The notes: a model not told the origin generated them from the letters alone. 64,000 bases of DNA from Chloroflexota bacterium (GCA_012729765.1 JAAYCM010000143.1:1-64000); one strand, 5' to 3'; positions 8,067-17,500 are shown, counted from the stretch's first letter. A program made the numbers and translations.

Positions 8067-8778
8067 CGGCCAGCAGCCGATCGAGCAGGTGCGCGAACTC
8101 GTCCATCTGCTCCAGCGAGACGATATGCAGCGGCGCGCCGGGGGGCATCGCCTTGCGGCGCTCGCTGTTCGGTGCGGCGATTTCATCGGCCACGCGCCCC
8201 GTACCGGCCACGATCACAAGCGGGTTGCCGAGCCGGGCGTGCAGCAGCGCCTCATGATAGACCAGCTCCCCGCCGTTGACGATCAGCGCCACGCCGGGCT
8301 GTTCTGCCGCGCGCAGCAGCCCGACCAGCAGATCGGACTCGATCCCGAACTCGTCGCCGTCTACGAAGAGAAAGTGTGAATGCCAGGGGTCGAGCGGAAC
8401 GTGCTCGTCATCCGGCTCCGGCCCGCCCGGATAGGCGATTAGCCCGGCGGGACAGGCGCCCAGCAGAGGGAACGTGCCGCCGATCGCGCGGCGCGCCTCG
8501 CCCATCGCGGCCATCGCGCCGGCGTGTGTGCCGCCATCCACCACCAGCCAGCGGCGTTCTTCGGCCAGCGGCGCCAGGACCGACGTCAGCAGCGGGCGCA
8601 CCGTGTCGATCTGCTCCGGCGTCATCTTGCTCGCGCCGCCATGCATCACGACCATACCTGCGTAGGGTGGCAGGCGAAGTGCCTCAAGCGCTTCGCGCGG
8701 GGGCGTATCGGGCATGACGCGGACCGCCGAGGCGATCTGCCCCTCAAACGGAATCGTGATAGATGCAGCAGGAAACAT
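8053..8778 (-). CDS. SLOG/LSDAT-family protein (TRPM-like nucleotide-sensor fold)
   Basis: A 241-residue protein that resembles the prokaryotic LSDAT family, a branch of the SLOG Rossmannoid superfamily related to the N-terminal domain of TRPM channels. Visible signatures are VVMHGGASKM (glycine loop after the first strand), WLVVDGGTHAGAMAAMGEAR, PLLGACPAG, HSHFLFVDGDEFG and LIVNGGELVYHE. SLOG domains bind or process nucleotide-derived ligands and are common in conflict and signalling systems; the ligand here is unknown. The ATG at 8778 has AAAGGA about nine bases upstream; the upstream in-frame ATG at 8847 would add 23 unconserved residues. No obvious effector partner is adjacent; it converges on and overlaps the thioredoxin gene. 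Confidence 0.7.
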   Translation of the reverse strand: MFPAASITIPFEGQIASAVRVMPDTPPREALEALRLPPYAGMVVMHGGASKMTPEQIDTVRPLLTSVLAPLAEERRWLVVDGGTHAGAMAAMGEARRAIGGTFPLLGACPAGLIAYPGGPEPDDEHVPLDPWHSHFLFVDGDEFGIESDLLVGLLRAAEQPGVALIVNGGELVYHEALLHARLGNPLVIVAGTGRVADEIAAPNSERRKAMPPGAPLHIVSLEQMDEFAHLLDRLLAVTGS

Positions 8779-8862
8779 CGTCAGAAATCCTTTCCGGCGC
8801 ACAGGGCAGCCTGGCATGGCACTCTTTCTCACCTCTCCGCGCCTCACAGATCGTATGAGAAG

Positions 8863-8950
8863 TTCCCCTCACCCCCCAGCCCCTTCTCCCTCGGGGAGAT
8901 GGGGAGTCATGCGCGGTTTTCCCCTCGCCCCAGGGTGGGAGGGGTGGCGC
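8863..8950. repeat. Dispersed GC-rich palindromic repeat, copy A
   Basis: The stretch has the pattern CCCCTCACCC...CTTCTCCCTCGGGGAGATGGGGAG...CCCCTCGCCCCAGGGTGGGAGGGG seen in five other intergenic places. This is the least complete copy and lacks the flanking elements of copies B-D. The rest of the 8779-9166 gap shows no gene; a TACAAT at 9112-9117 could be a -10 for the BON gene. Confidence 0.6.
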
Positions 8951-9166
8951 ACCGCGCCGGAGTGAGGAGTCTCCAATGGCGTCTCAGCCACAGAGGATGA
9001 TACTGTAATTATGCGCTGAAACGGTCTGCCCTGGCGAACCCCAAACTTGAGGGCTGCACAAGAAACACATAAGAACCGCAGCCCGCCTGTCTCCGATCAG
9101 GGGGGATACGCTACAATAGGAATCTGTGCGCCTTGCACACATTTTGAGTTGTTCAGAGAAAACGTC

Positions 9167-10027
9167 ATGAACCAGAATACGGCTGACGGTGAGCGCGGGC
9201 TGGCGTTTCTGCGCGAGCAGCTCAGCGAAGCCGAGCATAAAGTAGCGCGACTGCAACACGCGGTCGATACCTGCCAGCGCTGCCTGGAAGCGGAAGGGCT
9301 GGCGAAGATGCTCACGGCGGCCCAGGCCGAACGCCACCTACTCACCGAACTCATCACGTTCCAGTCCTCAGACCAAGCCCTCTCGCTCAGCACCGTCCTG
9401 CTGTACAGCGCCCGCCACTTCGAGCAGCAGTCGTCACGCCTGGGGCGCAACTGGGGCCGGGGCCGTCCCATTTCGCCGGATTACTGGGAAGCCGAGGGCA
9501 AACGCGCTTTCCTGAAGGACCTGCTGCGGCGCTATCACGCCTGGCGCGCCAACCGCCCCTACTACCCCGATATCGCACCGGCGGCGCACAATCAAACACG
9601 GGCACCGGGAACACAGGGTCCAGCGGTGCAGCGCCCGGCCCGGAGCGGAAGCGCGACTCATCCCTGGTTTGGCGAAACCGGCGCATCGGCGGGAGCCGGC
9701 AGCCAGGACGGGTATAATTCTGGCCCGGACCAGGACGAGAAGTCGCTCGACGTTCTGGAAGAGACAATTCACAGCGCCCTGCGCCGGGTGGGATTTCCTG
9801 ACGATCACCTGCGGATCATCGTCCAGCCGCACGGCTTCGCGATTATCACCGGCTACGCGCACGACGCCGAACAGCGGGCGCTGGCCGTCAGGGCGTTGGA
9901 GAGCGTTGAAGGTTTGCACGACTTGCTGATGGATATTCAGATTGTGGATGCGACGCGCTGCCCCGCCTGCCAGCCCGATTCGACATTCCGGCGCGAGCTG
10001 ACCGAATCAAGCAGCCGCCAATCCTGA
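9167..10027 (+). CDS. Coiled-coil and BON-domain protein
   Basis: A 286-residue cytosolic-looking protein. The N-terminus (about 8-60) is a heptad-rich coiled coil (LAFLREQLSEAEHKVARL), the middle (about 90-190) is low complexity, Pro/Gly/Ala-rich, and the last 80 residues look like a BON domain (LEETIHSALRRVGFPDD, VQPHGFAIITGYAHDAEQRA, VEGLHDLLMDIQIVD). BON domains bind phospholipid or pack against other BON modules. The function is not known. The ATG at 9167 is the first giving the coiled coil; the ribosome site is weak (AGAGAA). The last codons form one arm of an 11-bp inverted repeat. Confidence 0.55.
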   Translation: MNQNTADGERGLAFLREQLSEAEHKVARLQHAVDTCQRCLEAEGLAKMLTAAQAERHLLTELITFQSSDQALSLSTVLLYSARHFEQQSSRLGRNWGRGRPISPDYWEAEGKRAFLKDLLRRYHAWRANRPYYPDIAPAAHNQTRAPGTQGPAVQRPARSGSATHPWFGETGASAGAGSQDGYNSGPDQDEKSLDVLEETIHSALRRVGFPDDHLRIIVQPHGFAIITGYAHDAEQRALAVRALESVEGLHDLLMDIQIVDATRCPACQPDSTFRRELTESSSRQS

Positions 10028-10042
10028 CGACTGGCGGCTGCT
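10010..10042. terminator. Convergent hairpin between BON and TPR genes
   Basis: AGCAGCCGCCA (10010-10020) and TGGCGGCTGCT (10032-10042) form a perfect 11-bp stem straddling the BON stop codon. There is no T tract on either side, so it may stall polymerase or protect 3' ends for both converging genes rather than act as a classical terminator. Confidence 0.5.
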
Positions 10043-10084
10043 CCCCCCTGTTCAAATACCAGCCAGCGCGGTCGCGCCTGCCGG

Positions 10085-11353
10085 TTATTCGCTCCCGCTG
10101 TGGATCGAGATCGACTCGATCATCCGCTCGATGACCTGATCGGGCGCCTCATCTTTGAGATTGGTGCTGATCGACACCGTCATCCACAGGATCAGGCCAT
10201 CGTGCGGCACGTACACATCGTAGACCACTTCCTGTCCCCAGTAACCCTGGCGCTGGGCGGCAGGGTCCTCGCTGCGGTAGTGGTAGTAATAGGCCGTGCG
10301 CCCATCGACCGTGATCTCCTGCCGGTCGTAATCGATCGTGGCCTCGTCGCTGAGGAACCAGCCTTCCTGCGCCCACTCGGCTTTGGTCTTGGCCCAGCTT
10401 GCGCCATCATAGGCGGGCGAGCTTTGCGGCACATCCATAATCACGACCGAGACCTGCTCGTCGGGCAGATCGAGGCCCATACCGAGCAGCTCCGCGCCGA
10501 GATCGGCAAACATCTGCTCGAAGTTAATCGGCTGCCCGGCATACATCTCGACCTGGTTGTAAAACGCGTGATTCGCCACCCCGCATACCTGATAGCCCCC
10601 CGCCTCACGCAGGCAGCGCGCATCCCATGCTTCGGGATACTCCACACTAAACGAGGCCGCCTCAAGCGTCGTCATATCGGGCAGCGATGCCGACTTGCCC
10701 CCGCCGATCCAGCCCCGCTCGCGGGCGGCATAGGCCAGCACCAACACCAGCACCACCAGCGCGACGACGATCATGGTGAAGCCGATGACCGTTTCGAGGC
10801 TGTTGCGCTTCGAGGGGCCGTCAGTTGGGCCGGACGCAGCCGGATACGGATCATGCTCGCCAAAGGGATCGGCGCTGCCGTCGCCATAGTTGGCCGCCGG
10901 GTCGAAGCCCGGCTGGTGTTCCGCGTGCATCATTTGGGCTTCGGTCAGCAGCGGCGTGCCATACGGCTCGGCCACCTGCACCGTCTCGACGGTGGGGGGC
11001 GGTGTCTGATGGGCCAGCGACGCGAATCGGACCGGCTCCCGGGCGGGCGGCGGGGCAGCTGGTTCAGCCCGTGCCGGAGCCTGCACCGGCTGGATCTGTG
11101 CCGGGGCGGATGGGCCAAGCCGGGCCAGCTTTTCCCGCGCTTTGGGGTGCTGCGGATCGATCTTGAGCACCTGCTCCAGGCAGCGGCGAACGTTCTCCGG
11201 CTTGGTGACGGCATGCGCCATCAGCCACCAGCCATCGACATCCTGCGGACAGCCCGCTAGATAGGCTTTCAGCAGATGGGCAGCTTCCATGCGCTGCCCG
11301 GCTTTGATCAATTCAAAGGCGCGAATGAGTTCGGGTGAAGGTGACTGTGCCAT
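10085..11353 (-). CDS. TPR-like protein with membrane anchor and extracytoplasmic domain
   Basis: A 422-residue protein. Residues 1-80 are helical repeats of the TPR type (FELIKAGQRMEAAHLLKAYL, RCLEQVLKIDPQHPKAREKL). A Pro/Ala-rich linker follows, then one transmembrane helix (about 196-220, VIGFTMIVVALVVLVLVLAY). The C-terminal 190 residues lie on the far side and begin with a PsbP/LpqN-like pattern (ASFSVEYPEAWDARC, then YQVCGVANHAFYNQ). Only the topology is well supported; the role is unknown. The ATG at 11353 is preceded by AGGG. The ORF can be extended upstream but with low-complexity residues only. Confidence 0.55.
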   Translation of the reverse strand: MAQSPSPELIRAFELIKAGQRMEAAHLLKAYLAGCPQDVDGWWLMAHAVTKPENVRRCLEQVLKIDPQHPKAREKLARLGPSAPAQIQPVQAPARAEPAAPPPAREPVRFASLAHQTPPPTVETVQVAEPYGTPLLTEAQMMHAEHQPGFDPAANYGDGSADPFGEHDPYPAASGPTDGPSKRNSLETVIGFTMIVVALVVLVLVLAYAARERGWIGGGKSASLPDMTTLEAASFSVEYPEAWDARCLREAGGYQVCGVANHAFYNQVEMYAGQPINFEQMFADLGAELLGMGLDLPDEQVSVVIMDVPQSSPAYDGASWAKTKAEWAQEGWFLSDEATIDYDRQEITVDGRTAYYYHYRSEDPAAQRQGYWGQEVVYDVYVPHDGLILWMTVSISTNLKDEAPDQVIERMIESISIHSGSE

Positions 11354-11511
11354 CGCGATCTGCCCTAATTCCTGACGAGGCTGCGGCGGTCTGGGCTGGT
11401 GGGAATTCCGCCGGCTGGTGACTGGGCCAGTGCCCGGCGCATTCTGGGGCGCACCCCCCGATGCGCCCCAACCGCCATACCGCCATCCCCCCGTACGAAC
11501 GGCTGCACAAA

Positions 11512-11552
11512 CGTGCAACCTAAAAACAGTATACTTGGGGTTGGGTTGCACG
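11512..11552. promoter_or_regulatory. Operator-like inverted repeat around a palindromic -10
   Basis: CGTGCAACC (11512-11520) and GGTTGCACG (11544-11552) form a perfect 9-bp inverted repeat. Between them lies AGTATACT (11529-11536), itself a palindrome that reads as a -10 (TATACT) on both strands. It lies about 160 bp upstream of the TPR membrane protein gene and could be a repressor-controlled promoter for it. The regulator is not evident nearby. Confidence 0.45.
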
Positions 11553-11624
11553 CGTGTGAAATCTTCACGAAATATTTGTGAAATAAGCGTTTAATCGACC
11601 AGGACGGGCCGCAACCCGCCCCGC

Positions 11625-12410
11625 TTACGCCTCGAATGCATGTCGCCGTGCCGCGTAGATCAGGATACTGGCGGCGACGGCGGCGTTCAGCGACTCGATC
11701 CCGGATGCCATCGGGATGCGGATCAGGGTGTGCGGCACGCCTCCGGCGGCCTGCGCGAAGCCGTGCGCCTCACCGCCGATCACCAGCACCGCGCGCCGCG
11801 TCCAATCCACCGCGTCATAGCGCAGTTCCCCGCCCGCGTCGGCCAGATAGAATGGCAGCGCCCCAAATCGCTTCGCCAGGGCGGGCCAGTCCAGGCTGAG
11901 CAGCGGCACGCGATATTGGGCACTCATCCCGGCGCGCAGCGTCTTGGGATTGAACGGATCGACCGTGCCCGGCGTCAGCGCGACCACGCTCACACCTGCC
12001 GCCGCCGCCGTGCGCAGGAGTGTGCCCAGGTTGCCGGGATCGCGCCAGCCGTCGGCCACCACAACCAGATCGGGCGCTTCGGGCACGGGCAGCGCCGGCC
12101 AGCGGAACACCCCCAGCACGCCCTGCGGCGTCTCGGTGTCGGACATCTCGCGCATGAGTATATCGGGGACTTCGAAACATGGCACGCCCTGCGCTTCCAA
12201 CCCTCGGACCAGCGCCTCGACCGCCTGATCCTGGAGCGCGTCCGGCGTGTAGCAGGCGAAATCGGGCGGCACACCGGCCTGGACGACATCGCGCACCAGC
12301 CGCAGCCCTTCCAGCACCAGGCGCCGCTGCTGGCGGCGCGTTTTGGCCTGGCGCTGCAACAGCCGGACCAGCTTCACGCGTTCGTTGTGCGGGCTGCTAA
12401 TCTGGGGCAT
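11625..12410 (-). CDS. SpoU/TrmH-family RNA 2'-O-methyltransferase
   Basis: A 261-residue SPOUT methyltransferase using S-adenosylmethionine on rRNA or tRNA ribose. The N-terminal substrate-binding domain reads ISSPHNERVKLVRLLQRQ. The trefoil knot carries motif 1 (DGWRDPGNLGTLLRTAAAAG), motif 2 (VLVIGGEAHG) and motif 3 (IRIPMASGIESLNAAVAA). It is nearest to the RlmB/TsnR-like group that modifies 23S rRNA, but the exact target cannot be read from sequence. The ATG at 12410 overlaps the end of the upstream membrane protein gene by 14 bp, suggesting coupling. Confidence 0.87.
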   Translation of the reverse strand: MPQISSPHNERVKLVRLLQRQAKTRRQQRRLVLEGLRLVRDVVQAGVPPDFACYTPDALQDQAVEALVRGLEAQGVPCFEVPDILMREMSDTETPQGVLGVFRWPALPVPEAPDLVVVADGWRDPGNLGTLLRTAAAAGVSVVALTPGTVDPFNPKTLRAGMSAQYRVPLLSLDWPALAKRFGALPFYLADAGGELRYDAVDWTRRAVLVIGGEAHGFAQAAGGVPHTLIRIPMASGIESLNAAVAASILIYAARRHAFEA

Positions 12411-13041
12411 AGGGCGGCGGAGGCTCGTAGATCGCGGACGAACCGCCGGAGCCATCGGAGCCGATGACCAGCGGCGGGATATCTTCGCTGGCGGCCTGGG
12501 CGGTGCGCAGCTCGGCGTTCAGACGTTCGGCCAGCCGGGGCAGATCGGGGGGCAGCGCCGCGCACGGCTCGCGCAGGGCGAGCAGCAGATCCACGCCGGT
12601 CACCGTCTCCAGCACGAGCGAACAGCGCACGCGGCGGCCCGGCAGGGCATCCACCAGCCGGAAGGCGACCGCCTCGCTGGCGGCGTAATGCAGCGTGCGC
12701 TGGGGGGCGTCGGGCAGATTCACGGTGATCGCGCCCGCCGCCAGATCGAACGCGATCGACAAGCGGCGTCCGCACGCTGCCGGGCCATACGCCAGGGCAT
12801 AGATCAGCCCCAGCCCGATCAGGGCGCCCGCCGCGAGCACGATAGCAAAACCGGGGCCGCTGCCGCCGGTTTCCGCCGTGAAGCCCCACGCCGCCAGCGC
12901 GACCGCCGCAGCGGTTCCGAGCGCCAGCCCGCCCGCCAATGACCACACCCACGCGGCCAGCGACCACCAGCGGCCCGGCAGCCGGTAGATATAGACAGCG
13001 CCCTGGGGTGTCTCACGAAACGTCGTGCGCGCGCGCGGCAT
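12397..13041 (-). CDS. Two-TM membrane protein, unknown function
   Basis: A 214-residue protein I do not recognise. Residues 1-20 are polar (FRETPQGAVYIYRLPGRWWS), two transmembrane helices follow (about 27-52 and 65-87), and the rest is a soluble domain of about 100 residues ending in a Pro/Tyr-rich tail (YEPPPPYAPD). The soluble part alternates short strands (LSIAFDLAAGAITVNLP, RTLHYAASEAVAFRLVD), a little like a PH/DUF304-type beta domain, but the match is weak. It starts about 30 bp after the rplT terminator and overlaps the methyltransferase gene. Confidence 0.55.
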   Translation of the reverse strand: MPRARTTFRETPQGAVYIYRLPGRWWSLAAWVWSLAGGLALGTAAAVALAAWGFTAETGGSGPGFAIVLAAGALIGLGLIYALAYGPAACGRRLSIAFDLAAGAITVNLPDAPQRTLHYAASEAVAFRLVDALPGRRVRCSLVLETVTGVDLLLALREPCAALPPDLPRLAERLNAELRTAQAASEDIPPLVIGSDGSGGSSAIYEPPPPYAPD

Positions 13042-13071
13042 CGTGCTGTTCTCACACTCCCCGGATATAAA

Positions 13072-13109
13072 CGAAAAACCGGCGTATGGCTCGGTCGATG
13101 CCGCCGGTT
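13072..13109 (-). terminator. Rho-independent terminator after infC-rpmI-rplT
   Basis: On the minus strand AAAACCGGCG and CGCCGGTTTT (10-bp perfect stem, 13100-13109 with 13073-13082) enclose a 17-base loop and are followed by TCGTTT. It lies about 30 bp past the rplT stop. Confidence 0.8.
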
Positions 13110-13139
13110 TTGCTTCGATGTTAAGCCACGCTCAGCCGG

Positions 13140-13490
13140 TTATGCCTGCTGAGCCAGCACCACCAATGACGCAAAGGTTGCCCCGTCGCGCACGGCGATA
13201 TCGGCCAATACCTTGCGGTCCAGCTCGATATTCGCCTGCTTGAGCGCATGCATCAGGCGGCTGTAGCTCATGCCGTTGATGCGTGCGGCAGCGTTGATCC
13301 GCGCGATCCACAGGCGGCGCAGCTCGCGGCGGCGCACGCGGCGGTCGCGGTAGGCGTACCACTGGCTCTTCATCATCGCTTCGTTGGCGCGGCGGAAGAG
13401 CCGGTGCTTGGTACCCCACTGGCCCTTGGTCATCTTGAGAATTTTCTTATGCCGACGGCGGGTAACGACCCCACCCTTTACACGACTCAT
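13140..13490 (-). CDS. rplT: 50S ribosomal protein L20
   Basis: A 116-residue protein with the L20 signature: [19 protein letters not shown] at the N-terminus, [20 protein letters not shown] in the middle and [16 protein letters not shown] at the end. It binds 23S rRNA early in 50S assembly and, in bacteria where tested, represses its own operon. It is the last gene of infC-rpmI-rplT and is followed by a strong terminator. Confidence 0.98.
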   Translation of the reverse strand: MSRVKGGVVTRRRHKKILKMTKGQWGTKHRLFRRANEAMMKSQWYAYRDRRVRRRELRRLWIARINAAARINGMSYSRLMHALKQANIELDRKVLADIAVRDGATFASLVVLAQQA

Positions 13491-13534
13491 ACTTCAAGCT
13501 CCTCGACTTGCTGCTAGTGGCCGGACGCGAGCGC

Positions 13535-13786
13535 CTAGGCCGGGGGATTCTGCTTGTACTTGGCCAGATAGGGCGCCAGACGCTTGACGCGCTTCGCCTC
13601 AGCCGAGGTCACGGGCTGCATCTCGCTGAGCTGACGCTTGACACGCGCGGACTTGCGGCGGCGCAGGTGGCTCTTGCCGCCCTTGGTGCGCATCACCTTG
13701 CCCGACCCCGTAACCTTGAAACGCTTGGCAGCGGCCTTGTAGGTTTTGATCTTGTATTTCTTCTGCTTTTTTGCCACGAACCGCAC
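13535..13786 (-). CDS. rpmI: 50S ribosomal protein L35
   Basis: An 83-residue basic protein. KIKTYKAAAKRFKVTGSGKV and KSHLRRRKSARVKRQLS match L35 and APYLAKYKQ is the family's C-terminal pattern; it is somewhat longer than the usual 65 residues because of an N-terminal MRFVAKKQKK and a short tail. It lies between infC and rplT in the standard order. Confidence 0.96.
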   Translation of the reverse strand: MRFVAKKQKKYKIKTYKAAAKRFKVTGSGKVMRTKGGKSHLRRRKSARVKRQLSEMQPVTSAEAKRVKRLAPYLAKYKQNPPA

Positions 13787-13860
13787 TCCCTATAAACAGA
13801 TGAACACCGCACAGCGTGCGGCGTAGATAGACTGGCCTGGCTGCTGTCAGACAGAAAAGT

Positions 13861-14385
13861 CTACTTCTTCTTCTCCGGCGAGGGGGCGAGCACCATCAGC
13901 ATTGTGCGCCCTTCCATATTCGGAGCCTGCTCGACCACCGCGATATCGTCAAGGTCCGCCGCCACTTCTTGCAGCATATCGCGCGCGATCTCCGGATAGG
14001 TAATTTCGCGCCCCCGAAAGCGGATGCGCACTTTGACTTTCATGCCCTCTTCGAGCCAGCGGCGCGCATCGCGCACCTTGAACGACCGGTGGTGGTCATC
14101 GGTCTTGGGACGCAACCGGATCTCTTTGACTTCAACCTGTTTCTGTTGCTTGCGTGCCTCGCGCTCTTTCTTGGCACGCTCATACTGGAACTTGCCAAAA
14201 TCCATAATACGGCAGACTGGCGGGTCTGCAGTTGGGGCGACCTCGACCAGGTCGAGACCGCGATCAGCGGCAAGCTGTAAGGCTTGGTGCAGCGATACGA
14301 CGCCCACATTTTCGTTCGTGTCAGTGATCAGTCGAACTTCGCGCGCGCGTATCCGCTCGTTGATCCGGTAATCTCCCGTGCTGAT
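13861..14385 (-). CDS. infC: Translation initiation factor IF-3, predicted AUC start
   Basis: A 174-residue IF-3 from an ATC codon at 14385. YRINERIRAREVRLI opens the N-domain; VAPTADPPVCRIMDFGKFQYE leads into the linker and C-domain (RLRPKTDDHH, GMKVKVRIRFRGRE). IF-3 blocks 50S joining and checks start codons. AAAGGA lies 8-9 bases before the ATC. The only in-frame ATG (14469) falls inside the -35 of the operon promoter, so it would not be on the mRNA. Non-AUG starts (AUU, AUC) are the known basis of IF-3 autoregulation in other bacteria. Confidence 0.93.
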   Translation of the reverse strand: MSTGDYRINERIRAREVRLITDTNENVGVVSLHQALQLAADRGLDLVEVAPTADPPVCRIMDFGKFQYERAKKEREARKQQKQVEVKEIRLRPKTDDHHRSFKVRDARRWLEEGMKVKVRIRFRGREITYPEIARDMLQEVAADLDDIAVVEQAPNMEGRTMLMVLAPSPEKKK

Positions 14386-14440
14386 GGCCCTTGTCCTTTC
14401 TCGTCGTTCAGTCCAACGCCGTTGGGCGTTTTGGCTATGC

Positions 14441-14469
14441 AGTGTAGCATAGCGCCGGCGTTTAGTCAA
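14441..14469 (-). promoter_or_regulatory. Promoter of the infC-rpmI-rplT operon
   Basis: On the minus strand TTGACT (14464-14469) and TACACT (14441-14446) are 17 bp apart. Transcription would start near 14434. A short hairpin AACGCC-GTTG-GGCGTT arms (14415-14430) then forms at the very 5' end of the leader, about 30 bases before the infC start. The -10 lies in the loop of a 7-bp inverted repeat (14434-14440 with 14447-14453). Confidence 0.75.
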
Positions 14470-14503
14470 CCGTTTTGAGGCGACAACAGGCGAGGGAAGG
14501 CGC

Positions 14504-17500
14504 TCAGCTTTCGGGCTGATCGGGCGCGCCGGTGGGTAAGATCAGCGTGAAGGTGCTGCCCTGCCCCGGCCAGCTCTTCAGTTCGATCCGGCCCCGGTGC
14601 AGATCGATGATCTCTTTGGTGATGGCCAGGCCCAGGCCGGTGCCGGATGCATGGAGCGAGGCGCCTTCGGCGCGGAAGAAGCGATCGAAGATGTAGCGCT
14701 GGTCTTCGGGCGCGATCCCGATGCCGGTGTCCTCGACCGAGAGGCGCACTTCCGGCCCGGTCTGCTCCAGCCCCACGACAATCTGGCCCCCGGCAGCGGT
14801 ATATTTGATCGCGTTGCTGAGCAGGTTATGGAAGGCGCGCGCAAGCTGGTTCTGGTCGCCGTTCAGATAGCAGGTGGGGGGGCAGCCCGCCAGATCGACC
14901 TGCAGGTCCTTGTTCTGGATCACGGCACGCAGCGAGATAACGCCCGCGCGGCACAGCTCCGCCAGGTCGAACCACTGCATCTGCGGCATATCGCGCCGCG
15001 CATCGAAGCGCGACAACTCCAGGATATCCTCGATCAACTCACGCAGCACGTGGGCCTGCTGCTCGATATCGACCATCATCTCGCGCCGCTCGTCCTCACC
15101 CAGCCGGTTGTAATACTTGTTCAGTGTGCTGATCTGGAGCAGGACCGTCGAAAGCGGCGTGCGCAGCTCGTGCGAGACGGTGGACACAAAGCGGTCCTTC
15201 AGCTCGTCAAGCTGGCGATAGTAGGTTACGTCGTGCAGAGCGATAACCGTGCCCAGCAGCGTGCCTTCGGCAGCATAGATCGGGGTGCTGGATGCCTGCA
15301 CCGCGCGCTTGGGGACGCGCTGCACCATCGCGCACAGCGCCATTTCTTCGTGGCGCAGCTCCGACTCGCGCAGCCAGCACGGCCAGCCCTGGTCACACGG
15401 CAGCGCCGCCGGGCAGCCCTGGCTTGCGCACTGCTCGTCCAGCAACTCGGTGTATGCCACGAGCGCCGTGGCCGGCAGGTTAAACTCCAGATGCTCGGCG
15501 GCATCCGCCTTCCGGGTGCGCACCCGCAGCCAGGACCACAGCCGCGCCGCCGCGACTAGCGGCCCGCCTGACTGCGCCGGGAAGAATTCGAGCAGGCGCT
15601 CGGCTGCCGGGTTGATCAGAACCGGGCAGTCGTCGTGGTCGAAGACGAGCAGTCCATCGGCCACGTTGCTCAGGATGGCGCGGATATGCGCTTCGCCGCG
15701 CACCGCTTCGGCATAGAGCCGCGCATTCGCCAGCGCCACGCCGATCTGCCGCCCGATCGCGTCGAGCATCCGCGATTCTTCCGCGCTCCAGGGGCGCGGC
15801 TGGTCGTGCACTAGCGAGATCACACCCTGAACCTGCTCCTGCCGCCAGATCGGAACGCTCAGCACTGCCGAAATGCCGGTGCGCCCGATCAGGTCCGGCA
15901 GCACTTCCGGGCGGGCCGTCTCGCCACCCGGCTGAATCCCCGTGACCAGTTCCAGCACCGTCTCCGAAACGCCGCAGCGCGCCGCCAGTTCCAGCGATGC
16001 CCCGTCCGCGTTCAGCAGATAGATCGCGCCGCCCAGCACGCCAAGCTGCTGGACTGTCGTTTGCAGCACGCCATCCAGCATCTCGATCATGTCGAGCGAG
16101 CTGCTCAGGGTTTCGGCAACCGCGTTACGCACGCTCAGATCGGTCGTGCGCTCGTGCACCCGCTGTTCAAGCTGGCCGGTATAGCGGCGCACCTCGGCAT
16201 ACAGCATCCGGTTTTCGAGCGCCGCCGCCGCCCGCTCGGCAAATGCTTTGAGGATGCGCACCTGCTCCTGATCGAAGGCTTCCGGTCCGGCGTGCTGGAC
16301 ATGCAGCACACCCAGTACGCCGTTCGGTGTAATCAGCGGCAGCGCGACTTCGGACTGTCCCGCGCGCTGCCCGTTGGCCGATGGCCCGGTGAGCGTCTCG
16401 GACAGCGACATGATCTGCCCTGACCGCGCCGCGACCGCGACCAGCCCCGCACCGTCGCGCGCCAGCCCGGATTCATCCGGGGGTGTGTAGCGCCCGGCCT
16501 GCCCCAGCGGCAGCAGGCGCTGCTGCGCGGCGTCCGACCAGAACAGCCCACAGCCGACACCGGGCATCTGGTCCGCCATCATCCGCGCGATATAAGCCCC
16601 AAACTCGTTCAGATCGGTCGAGAACGGCAGCGACGTAAACAGATCGGATGTGCAGCGATAGAGCAGCGCCAGCTCATTCGTGTAACGGCTGAGATCGTGA
16701 TACAACTCGGCGTTCCTGAGCGCGATCGCGGCCTGGTCGGCGAAGGCGCGCAGGCGCTCGGCATCGGCCTGCTGGAAGAAATGCGCCCTGGAGCTTTGCA
16801 GTTCCAGAAAGCCGGATACCGCGTCATCCTGAATGATCGGCACCACGATATGCGAGCGGATCCAGCGCGATTCGGGGACGAAAATCCAGTCTGGCACGGC
16901 GTGTGTATCGGGCGTAATGACCGGCTGCCGCGTGTTATAGGCCTGGTACAGGTTGTCTGTCTCCTGCACCACCAGCCGGAGCTTGACCAGCCCTTCCCCC
17001 AGCCGCTGCCCGGACTGATCGCTGATGCGGATAATGGTGGCGAACCCTTCCTCGATGCGCATGATGCACGCTACTTCGTGCGGCACGACGCGCCCGACAT
17101 TCGCCAGAATCCGCTCCAGCACTTCGTCGGTATTGAGCGTGCTGTTGACCGCCGCCGCCACATCGCGCAGGGCGTCGGAGAGCGCCCGCTGCTCGCGCTC
17201 GGCCTGGAACAACTGGGCGTTGCGAATCGCGACGGCAGCCTGATTGGCAAACAGGCAGAGCAGATCGGCGTGCCCGGTGCTGTAGCAGCCCGGCGTGGCG
17301 CTGTCCACATTCAGGAAGCCGATCACCTGCCCGTCGATGGCGATCGGTGCGCCGATGTGCGCGCGCACCCACTGTGTGACCGGCCCGGCATACCAGTCGG
17401 AACTGCTGCGCGTTTCGTTGAGGATGAACGCTTTGCCCGTGTCGATAATCGTGCGCAGACTGGGTGTCAAATCGGTGCGTGTGCCCACGTGGCCAAGGCT

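Noticed and set aside
14434-14453. 7-bp inverted repeat as an infC leader hairpin
   Set aside because: Its loop is the -10 hexamer of the promoter, so most of it lies upstream of the expected transcript start.
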